7,673 nt of DNA from JAMBLL01 sp964387145 (GTDB lineage: Bacteria > Actinomycetota > Acidimicrobiia > Spongiisociales > UBA5794). The notes beneath the pieces were generated by a model, which worked only from the letters and a program-made list of their open reading frames with translations, was not told the DNA's origin and searched no databases. Of this stretch, positions 1-4,535 are shown piece by piece; the first letter of the stretch is position 1; every line of letters begins with the position of its first letter. The DNA is taken from assembly GCA_964387145.1 (NCBI GenBank), contig CAYLVM010000113.1:1-7673 (forward strand), given 5' to 3'. The position numbers and the translations under genes are program-made.

Positions 1-55
1 CTTGCGCCTCGCTGGTTTTCAAGACCAGTACTTTCGTCCGCTCAGTCATCCCTCC
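1..55 (-). tRNA. tRNA-Ser(UGA), 3' part cut off by the window edge
   Basis: Reading the minus strand from 55 downward gives acceptor strand GGAGGGA, a D-arm region, and an anticodon arm with stem CTGGT/ACCAG around loop CTTGAAA. The anticodon is TGA, so this is a serine tRNA reading UCA and UCG. The sequence then enters the variable arm (CGAGGCGCAAG) and leaves the window. The long variable arm, T arm and 3' acceptor strand are therefore not visible, and the gene is partial only because of the window boundary. It is the outer member of a minus-strand pair with tRNA-Ser(CGA). Its acceptor strand GGAGGGA would need TCCCTCC as partner, which is exactly what the stranded fragment at 160-182 carries. 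Confidence 0.9.
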
Positions 56-76
56 GTGCGCCCTGACGGGCGGCAC
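56..76 (-). other. GC-rich hairpin directly upstream of tRNA-Ser(UGA)
   Basis: Positions 59-63 (CGCCC) pair with 68-72 (GGGCG) around a 4-nt loop. With one bulged base the stem extends to GTG/CAC at the outside, about 8 bp in total. It abuts the first base of tRNA-Ser(UGA). It has no T-run, so it is not a standard intrinsic terminator. It could be a processing or pausing element between the two serine tRNAs if they are co-transcribed. The role is unknown. Confidence 0.4.
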
Positions 77-88
77 ACGAACAATCCT

Positions 89-182
89 CTCGACCACACA
101 CAGAATCGCACCTCGCGAGATCGCTCACAACGGGGCTCTCTCCAGCATGTGATCTCCAGCGGAGGGAGAGGGATTTGAACCC
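89..182. repeat. 94-bp direct repeat, left copy (tRNA-Ser 3' end plus trailer)
   Basis: This segment matches 239-332 at 93 of 94 positions, offset by 150 bp. The only difference I see is A at 167 against G at 317. Read on the minus strand the unit is about 23 nt of tRNA-Ser T arm and acceptor followed by about 71 nt of downstream trailer. Identity stops abruptly inside the T stem at one end and at position 89 at the other. Such high identity implies recent duplication or gene conversion. Confidence 0.92.
160..182 (-). pseudogene. stranded tRNA-Ser 3' fragment (T loop plus acceptor strand)
   Basis: On the minus strand this reads GGG-TTCAAAT-CCCTC-TCCCTCC-G: T loop, the 3' side of the T stem, acceptor 3' strand and discriminator G. 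The 87 nt upstream contain no recognisable D arm, anticodon arm or matching acceptor 5' strand, so it is not a complete tRNA. The outer two T-stem pairs are already lost. The acceptor strand TCCCTCC pairs perfectly with the 5' end of tRNA-Ser(UGA) and not with that of tRNA-Ser(CGA), so it looks like a copy of the UGA gene's 3' end. It could be an attachment-site-like duplication or the remains of a tandem tRNA copy. Confidence 0.8.
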
Positions 183-238
183 AAGAAGGCTCACACCCCG
201 CACACCTCACGACAATCGAACCGACCATCGCTGCCACA

Positions 239-332
239 CTCGACCACACACAGAATCGCACCTCGCGAGATCGCTCACAACGGGGCTCTCTCCAGCATGT
301 GATCTCCAGCGGAGGGGGAGGGATTTGAACCC
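239..332. repeat. 94-bp direct repeat, right copy
   Basis: This is the partner of 89-182. Here the tRNA-derived part is the genuine 3' end of tRNA-Ser(CGA), and 239-309 is its immediate trailer. The first 47 nt of the trailer (309 down to 263) also resemble the trailer of tRNA-Ser(GGA) at 2144-2190. By eye about 32 of 47 positions match without gaps, including blocks AGATCACA and GCCCC. It is thus a paralogous tRNA-Ser trailer as well as half of the direct repeat. Confidence 0.92.
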
Positions 333-396
333 TCGGGACCCCGAAAGGTCCAACGGTTTTCGAGACCGTCACATTCGTCCGCTCTGTCACCCCTCC
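310..396 (-). tRNA. tRNA-Ser(CGA)
   Basis: The minus strand from 396 to 310 folds as a class II tRNA of 87 nt. The acceptor GGAGGGG pairs with CCCCTCC, followed by discriminator G. The anticodon arm has stem ACGGT/ACCGT and loop CTCGAAA, giving anticodon CGA (reads UCG). A long variable arm precedes T arm GAGGG-TTCAAAT-CCCTC. No CCA is encoded; the next bases are CTG. A TACACT hexamer upstream (minus strand, 413-408) can serve as its -10 box. It is divergent from fba. Its 3' end is duplicated 150 bp further along. Confidence 0.96.
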
Positions 397-407
397 AGAT
401 GCACGGG

Positions 408-413
408 AGTGTA
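408..413 (-). promoter_or_regulatory. putative -10 box for tRNA-Ser(CGA)
   Basis: On the minus strand these bases read TACACT, four of six matches to TATAAT including the key T, A and final T. The box ends 11 nt before the first tRNA base, allowing a leader of a few nucleotides. I see no good -35 hexamer at 16-18 bp. Confidence 0.5.
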
Positions 414-524
414 CCGACACACCAAAGCGAGCGGGTCTCAGGACGTCGCTGGTCACGGCGAGACGAACAGCGCCCACGAGTGGCTAATTTCGGGGGCAGC
501 GCACCACCCGCTGGAGGGACTCTC

Positions 525-1559
525 ATGCCGATCGCAACCCCGGATCAGTACAACGCCATGCTCGACGCTGCCAGGGACTACAAGTACGCCTACCCGGCGA
601 TCAACATCGCGTCGTCCGAAACCCTCAACGCCGCGATGCGCGGCTTTGCGGATGCAGGCTCAGACGGCATCATCCAGATCAGCCACGGTGGGGGGTCCTT
701 CGCCTCGGGCACCTACGTCAACTCGATGGCGCTCGGTGCCCAGGCCATCGCGGAGATGGCTCACCTCCTTGCAGACGAGTACCCGGTGCTGATCGCCCTG
801 CACACCGATCACTGCCAGGCGGACAAGGTCGATACCTTCATCCGACCACTCCTGCAGGTGAGCAGGGACCGCAAGGAGCACGGTCTTGGGCCGCTGTACC
901 AGAGCCACATGTTCGACGGCTCGGCCATCAACCTCGATTCCAACCTGACGATCAGCGAGGAGCTCCTCGAGGAGATGCGCCAACTCGACATCGTCCTCGA
1001 ACTCGAGGTCGGCGTCGTCGGCGGCGAGGAGGACGGTGTCTCGGCTGAGGGGACGCCGAGCGAGAAGCTCTACACGACCAACGAGGATCTCCTCGAAACC
1101 GCACGACGACTCGGCCTCGGCGAGAAGGGCAGGTACATGCTCGCCGCGACGTTCGGCAACGTGCACGGCGTGTACAAGCCGGGGAACGTGAAACTCCGCC
1201 CCGAGGTGCTCCGGGACGGCCAGACCGCCATCAAGGAGGTCTACGGCGAGGATGCCGGGTTCGACTACGTCTTCCACGGCGGATCGGGATCAGACCTCAG
1301 CGACATCCACGACGCGATCGACTACGGCGTCATCAAGATGAACATCGATACCGACAACCAGTACACGTTCACCCGCTCGATCGCCGACCACCTGTTCACG
1401 AACTACGACGGTGTGCTCAAAGTCGACGGCGAGGTCGGGAACAAGAAGGTGTACGACCCCCGCTCGTATCTCAAGAAGGCCGAGATCGCGATGGCTGAGG
1501 GCGTGACCGAAGCGTGCGAACGCCTGCGTTCGACGGGGAAGTCACTGCTGCAGGCCTAA
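525..1559 (+). CDS. fba: class II fructose-1,6-bisphosphate aldolase
   Basis: This zinc enzyme reversibly cleaves fructose 1,6-bisphosphate into glyceraldehyde 3-phosphate and dihydroxyacetone phosphate, in cytoplasmic glycolysis and gluconeogenesis. The 344-aa product has the usual length of the class IIA form. Visible motifs are LHTDHCQAD (Asp95 as general acid/base, His96 as a metal ligand by homology), LELEVGVVGGEEDGV (about 158-172, Glu161), TFGNVHGVYKPGNVK (His214), HGGSGSD (from His251) and KMNIDTDNQY (about 271-280). The start at 525 was chosen because GGAGGG lies 6 nt before the ATG at 513-518. The longer open frame from 399 would overlap the tRNA promoter region and add sequence unlike the family. 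A TAATTT or GCTAAT hexamer near 483-490 may be its -10 box. The stop is 12 nt from the convergent tadA stop, with no terminator hairpin between them. Confidence 0.96.
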   Translation: MPIATPDQYNAMLDAARDYKYAYPAINIASSETLNAAMRGFADAGSDGIIQISHGGGSFASGTYVNSMALGAQAIAEMAHLLADEYPVLIALHTDHCQADKVDTFIRPLLQVSRDRKEHGLGPLYQSHMFDGSAINLDSNLTISEELLEEMRQLDIVLELEVGVVGGEEDGVSAEGTPSEKLYTTNEDLLETARRLGLGEKGRYMLAATFGNVHGVYKPGNVKLRPEVLRDGQTAIKEVYGEDAGFDYVFHGGSGSDLSDIHDAIDYGVIKMNIDTDNQYTFTRSIADHLFTNYDGVLKVDGEVGNKKVYDPRSYLKKAEIAMAEGVTEACERLRSTGKSLLQA

Positions 1560-1571
1560 GACGTAGCACGA

Positions 1572-2021
1572 CTACCGGCATTCAGAGAAGAACTGCTCCA
1601 TGAGTTGCCTGGCCTCGTCTTGACGAACCCCCGCGACGAGATCGATACGGTGATTCAGACGGTCGTCCTGAGGGATGTTGAACAGTGACCAGCAGGCGCC
1701 GGCCTTGAGGTCTGGTGCTGCGTAGACGATCCGATCGATCCTCGCCCACACCCCGGCCATCGCACACATCGCGCACGGCTCTACCGTCACGACGAGGGTA
1801 TGGCCCTCGAGGTGCCATGAACCGAGTTCGTTCGAGCGGTCACGGATGACGAGCATCTCGGCATGGGCCGTTGCATCGCCCCGCTCCTCACGCCGGTTGT
1901 GGTCCCTGGCAGTGACGGCGCCATCGGGGCCGACGAGCACCGCACCGATCGGAACGTCGCCGTGCTCCGGGGCGAGCACCGCCTCCTCGAGGGCAGTTCC
2001 CATGGCGTCGTTCCAGTTCAC
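1572..2021 (-). CDS. tadA: tRNA-specific adenosine deaminase (TadA family)
   Basis: TadA converts adenosine to inosine at wobble position 34, classically in tRNA-Arg(ACG). The zinc deaminase core is clear: HAE with His53 as ligand and Glu55 as proton shuttle, then EPCAMC with Cys83 and Cys86 as ligands. The following ARIDRIVYAAPDLKAGAC and the C-terminal LNHRIDLVAGV fit TadA better than cytidine deaminases. The open frame runs back to 2117, but that would read through tRNA-Ser(GGA), so the upstream part is rejected. The GTG at 2021 gives 149 aa and has AAAGG 7 nt upstream. An ATG at 2003 is the alternative (143 aa). Substrate choice between tRNA and free bases cannot be settled here. It converges on fba and diverges from tRNA-Ser(GGA), whose -35 box overlaps this start codon. 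Confidence 0.9.
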   Translation of the reverse strand: MNWNDAMGTALEEAVLAPEHGDVPIGAVLVGPDGAVTARDHNRREERGDATAHAEMLVIRDRSNELGSWHLEGHTLVVTVEPCAMCAMAGVWARIDRIVYAAPDLKAGACWSLFNIPQDDRLNHRIDLVAGVRQDEARQLMEQFFSECR

Positions 2022-2045
2022 TACAGGGCCTTTCGCTTCTACAAT
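2017..2045 (+). promoter_or_regulatory. promoter of tRNA-Ser(GGA)
   Basis: TTCACT at 2017-2022 (four of six matches to TTGACA) and TACAAT at 2040-2045 (five of six to TATAAT) are separated by exactly 17 bp. The predicted transcription start near 2052 lies about 5 nt before the tRNA. The -35 box overlaps the GTG proposed as the tadA start on the other strand, so RNA polymerase binding here may interfere with tadA expression. Confidence 0.75.
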
Positions 2046-2056
2046 CTCCAGCCTAG

Positions 2057-2143
2057 GGAGGGGTCGCATAGTCTGGCCTAGTGCGCACGCCTGGAAAGCG
2101 TGTATGTGGAAACGCATCGAGGGTTCGAATCCCTCCCCCTCCG
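2057..2143 (+). tRNA. tRNA-Ser(GGA)
   Basis: This is an 87-nt class II tRNA. The acceptor GGAGGGG pairs with CCCCTCC, followed by discriminator G. The anticodon arm CACGC-CTGGAAA-GCGTG gives anticodon GGA (reads UCC and UCU). A long variable arm containing ATGTGGAAACGCAT precedes T arm GAGGG-TTCGAAT-CCCTC. CCA is not encoded in register; the next bases are CCCA. A good promoter lies just upstream. It is the third serine tRNA isoacceptor in the window, and its 3' end is duplicated at 2269-2296. Confidence 0.95.
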
Positions 2144-2147
2144 CCCA
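2120..2147 (+). repeat. 28-bp direct repeat, copy 1 (3' end of tRNA-Ser(GGA))
   Basis: This covers most of the T arm, the acceptor 3' strand, the discriminator and four trailing bases (CCCA). It is identical to 2269-2296, offset 149 bp. The repeat begins inside the 5' strand of the T stem, as the 94-bp repeat at the other serine tRNA does. Confidence 0.95.
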
Positions 2148-2190
2148 AGATCACACGCTAGATATGGCCCCATTGCAAGCCCACCCGCGA
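2144..2190 (+). other. trailer of tRNA-Ser(GGA), related to the tRNA-Ser(CGA) trailer
   Basis: Aligned without gaps to the minus-strand sequence 309-263, about 32 of 47 positions agree, with blocks AGATCACA, GCT, GCCCC, TTG and CGCGA. Most differences are transitions. The shared part does not keep an obvious hairpin, so paralogous descent of tRNA plus trailer is likelier than a conserved terminator fold. Confidence 0.6.
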
Positions 2191-2268
2191 AATATCACTC
2201 GCCGTGGGCCCAAGTAAGGCACCGCACGCACGACCGATCACCTCAAGTCGATCCCGCAACAAGTCCTT

Positions 2269-2296
2269 AGGGTTCGAATCCCTCCCCCTCCGCCCA
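2269..2296 (+). pseudogene. stranded tRNA-Ser 3' fragment, copy 2 of the 28-bp repeat
   Basis: It reads AGGG-TTCGAAT-CCCTC-CCCCTCC-G plus CCCA: a T loop and acceptor 3' strand without the rest of a tRNA. A matching GGAGGGG 5' strand would be expected about 87 nt upstream, near 2206; that stretch begins GGGCCCAAG and forms no serine anticodon arm. The 121 bp between the two repeats (2148-2268) hold no gene. Possible origins are a decayed tandem tRNA-Ser copy, a duplication left by integration at a tRNA 3' end, or recombination between tRNA genes. The sequence after it (CATCCTTCCC) is unlike the tRNA-Ser trailers. Confidence 0.8.
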
Positions 2297-2333
2297 CATC
2301 CTTCCCACTCCTGTCTCGCCGGCCGTCGAGGGC

Positions 2334-2339
2334 TACGCT
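2334..2339 (+). promoter_or_regulatory. -10 box implying a leaderless transcript for the esterase gene
   Basis: TACGCT ends 6 nt before the ATG at 2346, which places the expected transcription start at or next to the A of the start codon. The only purine-rich candidate ribosome site, GAGGG at 2328-2332, is 13 nt from the ATG and would lie upstream of this start. No convincing -35 was found. Confidence 0.4.
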
Positions 2340-2345
2340 CGACAC

Positions 2346-3302
2346 ATGCATATCGATCCAACACTCTTCACCGACGACGCCGTCTCCGATGAGACCCGAC
2401 AATTCAACACCGCGCTCCAGGAGATGCTGAGCTCCCTCCCGCCGATGACATCGTTCGAACCCGAGCAGGTCCGCAAAGCTCGCCGTGAAGGCAAGAGTTG
2501 GATGGGCCCCATCGTCTACTCCGACCATGCCCGAACGATCACGATCGATGGACCCGGCGGGGATCTCGAACTTCGCATCATCGAGGTTGGAGAGTCCAAC
2601 GGCGTCTACCTCCACATCCACGGAGGAGGATGGGTCCTCGGCGGTGCTGATCTCAGTGACGTCGGGAACGAAGCCATGGCCGTCGAAGCAGGGGTCACGG
2701 TCGTCTCCGTCGAGTACCGCCTGGCTCCCGAGCATCCCTACCCGGCCGGTCTCGAAGACTGCGTCGCCGCCGCACGGTGGTTGATCGACAACGCCGTGTC
2801 CAAGTTCGGGAGCAACCGCCTCACGATCGGCGGTGAATCCGCAGGGGCCAATCTGGCTGCAGCGACCCTCCTCAAGGTCCGTGAAGACACCGGGTACGCC
2901 GATTGGGCAGGAGCGAACCTCGTGTACGGCTCATACCTCCCGCACGGCACACCCTCGGTCCGCCAGTGGTCCACCGAGGGGTTGATCCTCGATCCAGACT
3001 CGATGTCGTGGTTCGGTGACAAGTACACGGGAGGAAAGCACATCGAAATGGACGATCCGTACTTCTCCCCCCTCTACGGCATGCTCGATGACCTGCCTCC
3101 CGCCCTCTTCACGGTCGGTACCTGGGACCCGCTCATCGACGACACGCTCTTCATGGCCATGCGTTGGATGGTGGCGGGCAACGACGCCGAGTTGGCGATC
3201 TATCCCGGCGGGACCCACGCATTCGACGCGTTCCCCACCCAGATCGCGGTCGAAGCCCGAACCCAGATGCACGAGTTCGTGTCGCGCGTCACAACGGGAT
3301 AG
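2346..3302 (+). CDS. alpha/beta hydrolase, HSL (family IV) type carboxylesterase
   Basis: This 318-aa enzyme probably hydrolyses short-chain esters; the physiological substrate cannot be read from the sequence. It has the oxyanion-hole motif HGGGW at 92-96, nucleophile motif GESAG at 163-167 (Ser165), DPLIDD with Asp261, and THAFD with His291. This order and spacing are standard for the hormone-sensitive-lipase branch, including YRLAPEHPYPAG at about 124-135. An N-terminal cap-like segment of about 70 residues precedes the core. No signal peptide or membrane span is visible, so it should be cytoplasmic. The start at 2346 is the first ATG and fits a leaderless transcript. It stands alone, followed by the SRP RNA region. 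A short hairpin at 3311-3326 (AGGCC/GGCCT) after the stop is a weak terminator candidate. Confidence 0.93.
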   Translation: MHIDPTLFTDDAVSDETRQFNTALQEMLSSLPPMTSFEPEQVRKARREGKSWMGPIVYSDHARTITIDGPGGDLELRIIEVGESNGVYLHIHGGGWVLGGADLSDVGNEAMAVEAGVTVVSVEYRLAPEHPYPAGLEDCVAAARWLIDNAVSKFGSNRLTIGGESAGANLAAATLLKVREDTGYADWAGANLVYGSYLPHGTPSVRQWSTEGLILDPDSMSWFGDKYTGGKHIEMDDPYFSPLYGMLDDLPPALFTVGTWDPLIDDTLFMAMRWMVAGNDAELAIYPGGTHAFDAFPTQIAVEARTQMHEFVSRVTTG

Positions 3303-3340
3303 ACGGTGCCAGGCCACAAGAGGCCTCGATGCTCCGCTGA

Positions 3341-3375
3341 CTGTGAAGTGTCGGCTGTGAACTGTGAGCTGTGAA
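3341..3375 (+). repeat. heptad tandem array A (unit CTGTGAA), upstream of SRP RNA
   Basis: Five consecutive 7-bp units read CTGTGAA, GTGTCGG, CTGTGAA, CTGTGAG, CTGTGAA. The array sits between the esterase stop and the SRP RNA promoter and fills the place where a -35 element would be. The 7-bp period is kept exactly although one unit is degenerate. It recalls the heptameric STRR repeats known from filamentous cyanobacteria, but the unit sequence is different. Confidence 0.9.
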
Positions 3376-3388
3376 CTCCTCCGCTCGC

Positions 3389-3394
3389 TACCAT
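3389..3394 (+). promoter_or_regulatory. -10 box of the SRP RNA gene
   Basis: TACCAT (four of six matches to TATAAT) ends 7 nt before 3402, the first base of the paired SRP RNA terminus. No -35 consensus exists at the right distance; that position is occupied by heptad array A. Confidence 0.6.
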
Positions 3395-3401
3395 TGTGTC
3401 A

Positions 3402-3674
3402 ACCGTGCTAGGTGGGGCGCTAGGGGTGCCCTCCCTCCGAAATCCTCTTCATGCGGAGCTGAACTCCCCGCCTGAGGGTGTGACGCATTCGGGTCTAGCG
3501 CTAGTTCGATAGATGATGACAGTGAGTCCTGTAGCGGCGGAACGTCCGTGAATCGGGTCAGGTCCGGAAGGAAGCAGCCCTAAGCGGGTCGTTCCGGGTG
3601 CTGCGGGGGTGCTCACCCGAGTCGATCGACTAGTTAGCGCCGTCTGTTGATCATTCGAAGGCGGGGTGCACGGT
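3402..3674 (+). ncRNA. ffs: signal recognition particle RNA, bacterial large type (with Alu domain)
   Basis: SRP RNA binds Ffh and directs ribosomes making membrane and exported proteins to FtsY and the translocon. The S-domain core is unmistakable: GGTCAGGTCCGGAAGGAAGC around 3557-3576 with a GGAA tetraloop at 3566-3569. It extends far beyond a 4.5S RNA. The 5' end (GTGCTAGGTGGGG) and 3' end (GGTGCACGGT) resemble the Bacillus large SRP RNA. The ends pair: 3402-3408 with 3668-3674. Internal helices include 3498-3503 with 3635-3640, 3506-3510 with 3625-3629, 3522-3526 with 3612-3616, 3531-3535 with 3600-3604, and 3539-3544 with 3590-3595. The length of 273 nt fits the large class. It stands as its own unit, flanked closely by heptad arrays A and B. 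Confidence 0.95.
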
Positions 3675-3683
3675 GAGCTCCGC

Positions 3684-3725
3684 GGTACTCGGTACTTGGT
3701 ACTTGGCACTTGGTATCCAGTACTC
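3684..3725 (-). repeat. heptad tandem array B (unit GGTACTT), downstream of SRP RNA
   Basis: Six units on the plus strand read GGTACTC, GGTACTT, GGTACTT, GGCACTT, GGTATCC, AGTACTC. The array starts 10 nt after the SRP RNA end. Read on the minus strand the units are CAAGTAC-like. Further single units occur nearby: GTACCAG-GTACTCG at 3774-3787, and a GGTAC-AAA-GTACC element at 3900-3912 covering the last codons of menG. The stretch 3675-3896 has no gene; it holds this array and the inverted repeat at 3792-3830. Confidence 0.9.
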
Positions 3726-3791
3726 GGACAGCCAGCTTCATCAATCTCGCAACGTCGGGCTGCCTTCTCCATGTACCAGGTACTCGGAGGA

Positions 3792-3830
3792 TCAGCGGAT
3801 AGGGGGACAAGCGCTTCGGTGATCCGCTGA
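3792..3830 (-). terminator. inverted repeat downstream of menG, possible terminator
   Basis: TCAGCGGAT at 3792-3800 and its exact complement ATCCGCTGA at 3822-3830 form a 9-bp stem with a 21-nt loop. It lies about 66 nt after the menG stop on that gene's transcript. No T-run follows on the minus strand, so if it terminates transcription it is not of the classical intrinsic type. Confidence 0.4.
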
Positions 3831-3896
3831 AACCCCAACGCTGTCAAGGACTTCGAGAAGTGCCAAACGGCTCAACCGTCCCTATCCGCGCGTCCT

Positions 3897-4535
3897 CTAG
3901 GTACAAAGTACCGCCTTGCGTAGCAAGGCTGCCCATACGAAGCCCATGGGACCGAGACGCCAGGTGTCGACGAGGTCGAGAGGCGTATCCGCAAGGAGTT
4001 CCTCGGGTGGCGGGTGCTTGTCGAGGGTGTGATGCAGATACACATACTCCTCCCTCGCTCCGATACTCATCCCCGCAAGCGGGAGGACCACGGCCGTGCC
4101 TGCACGATGGATCGTTCTCGTGACCGTGCCCGTAGGGCGACCGAGATCGACGATACCTGCCATGCCACCGGGCTTGAGGACCCGTGCAATCTCCTCCATC
4201 GTCGTGTCTACAGAGTCGAGGTTCCGAAACACGTACGCGGAGAACACGGCGTCGAACGTCCCGTCACGAAACGGCAGGGCCTCACCCACTGAAACCACAC
4301 GGGCCGAGGCGTCGTTGAACCCGAGCATCTCGATGGCGGGGTCGAGAGCGATGATCTCGCGAGGGGCAAAGATCGGGTTGGCTGCCCCGGTGCCTGCACC
4401 GAGGTCGAGCAGGCGACCCTCGGGAAGCCGGGACACGACGGTCTGGCGCCACTTCTGGTCCTGACCGAGGGAGAGGATCGCGTTGAGTCGGTCGTACCGC
4501 CCGGCGATGTCCTTGAAGACGGTGCCGTTGCTCAT
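3897..4535 (-). CDS. menG: demethylmenaquinone methyltransferase (UbiE/MenG family), compact form
   Basis: This family uses S-adenosylmethionine to C-methylate demethylmenaquinone, the last step of menaquinone synthesis at the membrane. Family marks are YDRLNAILSLGQDQKW at 14-29, SAM motif LDLGAGTG at 43-50, an acidic LDP at about 64-66, SAYVFRNLDSVD (the family's RN motif) at about 99-110, RVLKPGG at about 118-124 and REEYVYL at about 161-167. At 212 aa it is shorter than the usual 230 or so; the shortening lies after SAM motif I (AANPIFAPRE) and in the middle helical part. Its ATG overlaps the serS stop as ATGA, implying translational coupling. The last codons and stop coincide with a heptad-like palindrome (3900-3912). 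Menaquinone as substrate is inferred from the actinobacterial setting; ubiquinone is unlikely. Confidence 0.88.
   Translation of the reverse strand: MSNGTVFKDIAGRYDRLNAILSLGQDQKWRQTVVSRLPEGRLLDLGAGTGAANPIFAPREIIALDPAIEMLGFNDASARVVSVGEALPFRDGTFDAVFSAYVFRNLDSVDTTMEEIARVLKPGGMAGIVDLGRPTGTVTRTIHRAGTAVVLPLAGMSIGAREEYVYLHHTLDKHPPPEELLADTPLDLVDTWRLGPMGFVWAALLRKAVLCT

Noticed and set aside
89..332. Attachment sites of an integrated phage or island
   Set aside because: The repeats enclose only about 60-125 bp with no integrase or cargo, so a present-day island is excluded; only a remnant or minimal module remains possible.
175..792. Open reading frame on the plus strand across the tRNA region
   Set aside because: It runs through tRNA-Ser(CGA) and the 94-bp repeat into fba in another frame; composition is Arg/Ser/Thr-rich shadow sequence with no recognisable motif.
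2022..2117. Upstream extension of tadA to the ATG at 2117
   Set aside because: It would translate the antisense of tRNA-Ser(GGA) and add residues absent from the family. The GTG at 2021 or ATG at 2003 fits better.
2206..2292. Complete fourth tRNA-Ser ending at the second 3' fragment
   Set aside because: An 87-nt window ending there has no pairing acceptor 5' strand, no D arm and no serine anticodon arm.
3522..3616. Small 4.5S-type SRP RNA only
   Set aside because: The S domain alone would fit these bounds, but the flanks contain paired Alu-domain strands with Bacillus-like end sequences, so the longer RNA is preferred.
3684..3787. CRISPR-like or minisatellite array
   Set aside because: The units are directly abutting 7-mers with no spacers, so this is not a CRISPR. 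It is kept as a short tandem repeat.
3449..3847. Minus-strand 132-aa reading frame
   Set aside because: It covers the SRP RNA and heptad array B; the repetitive VPSTKY-like residues come from translating the heptads.
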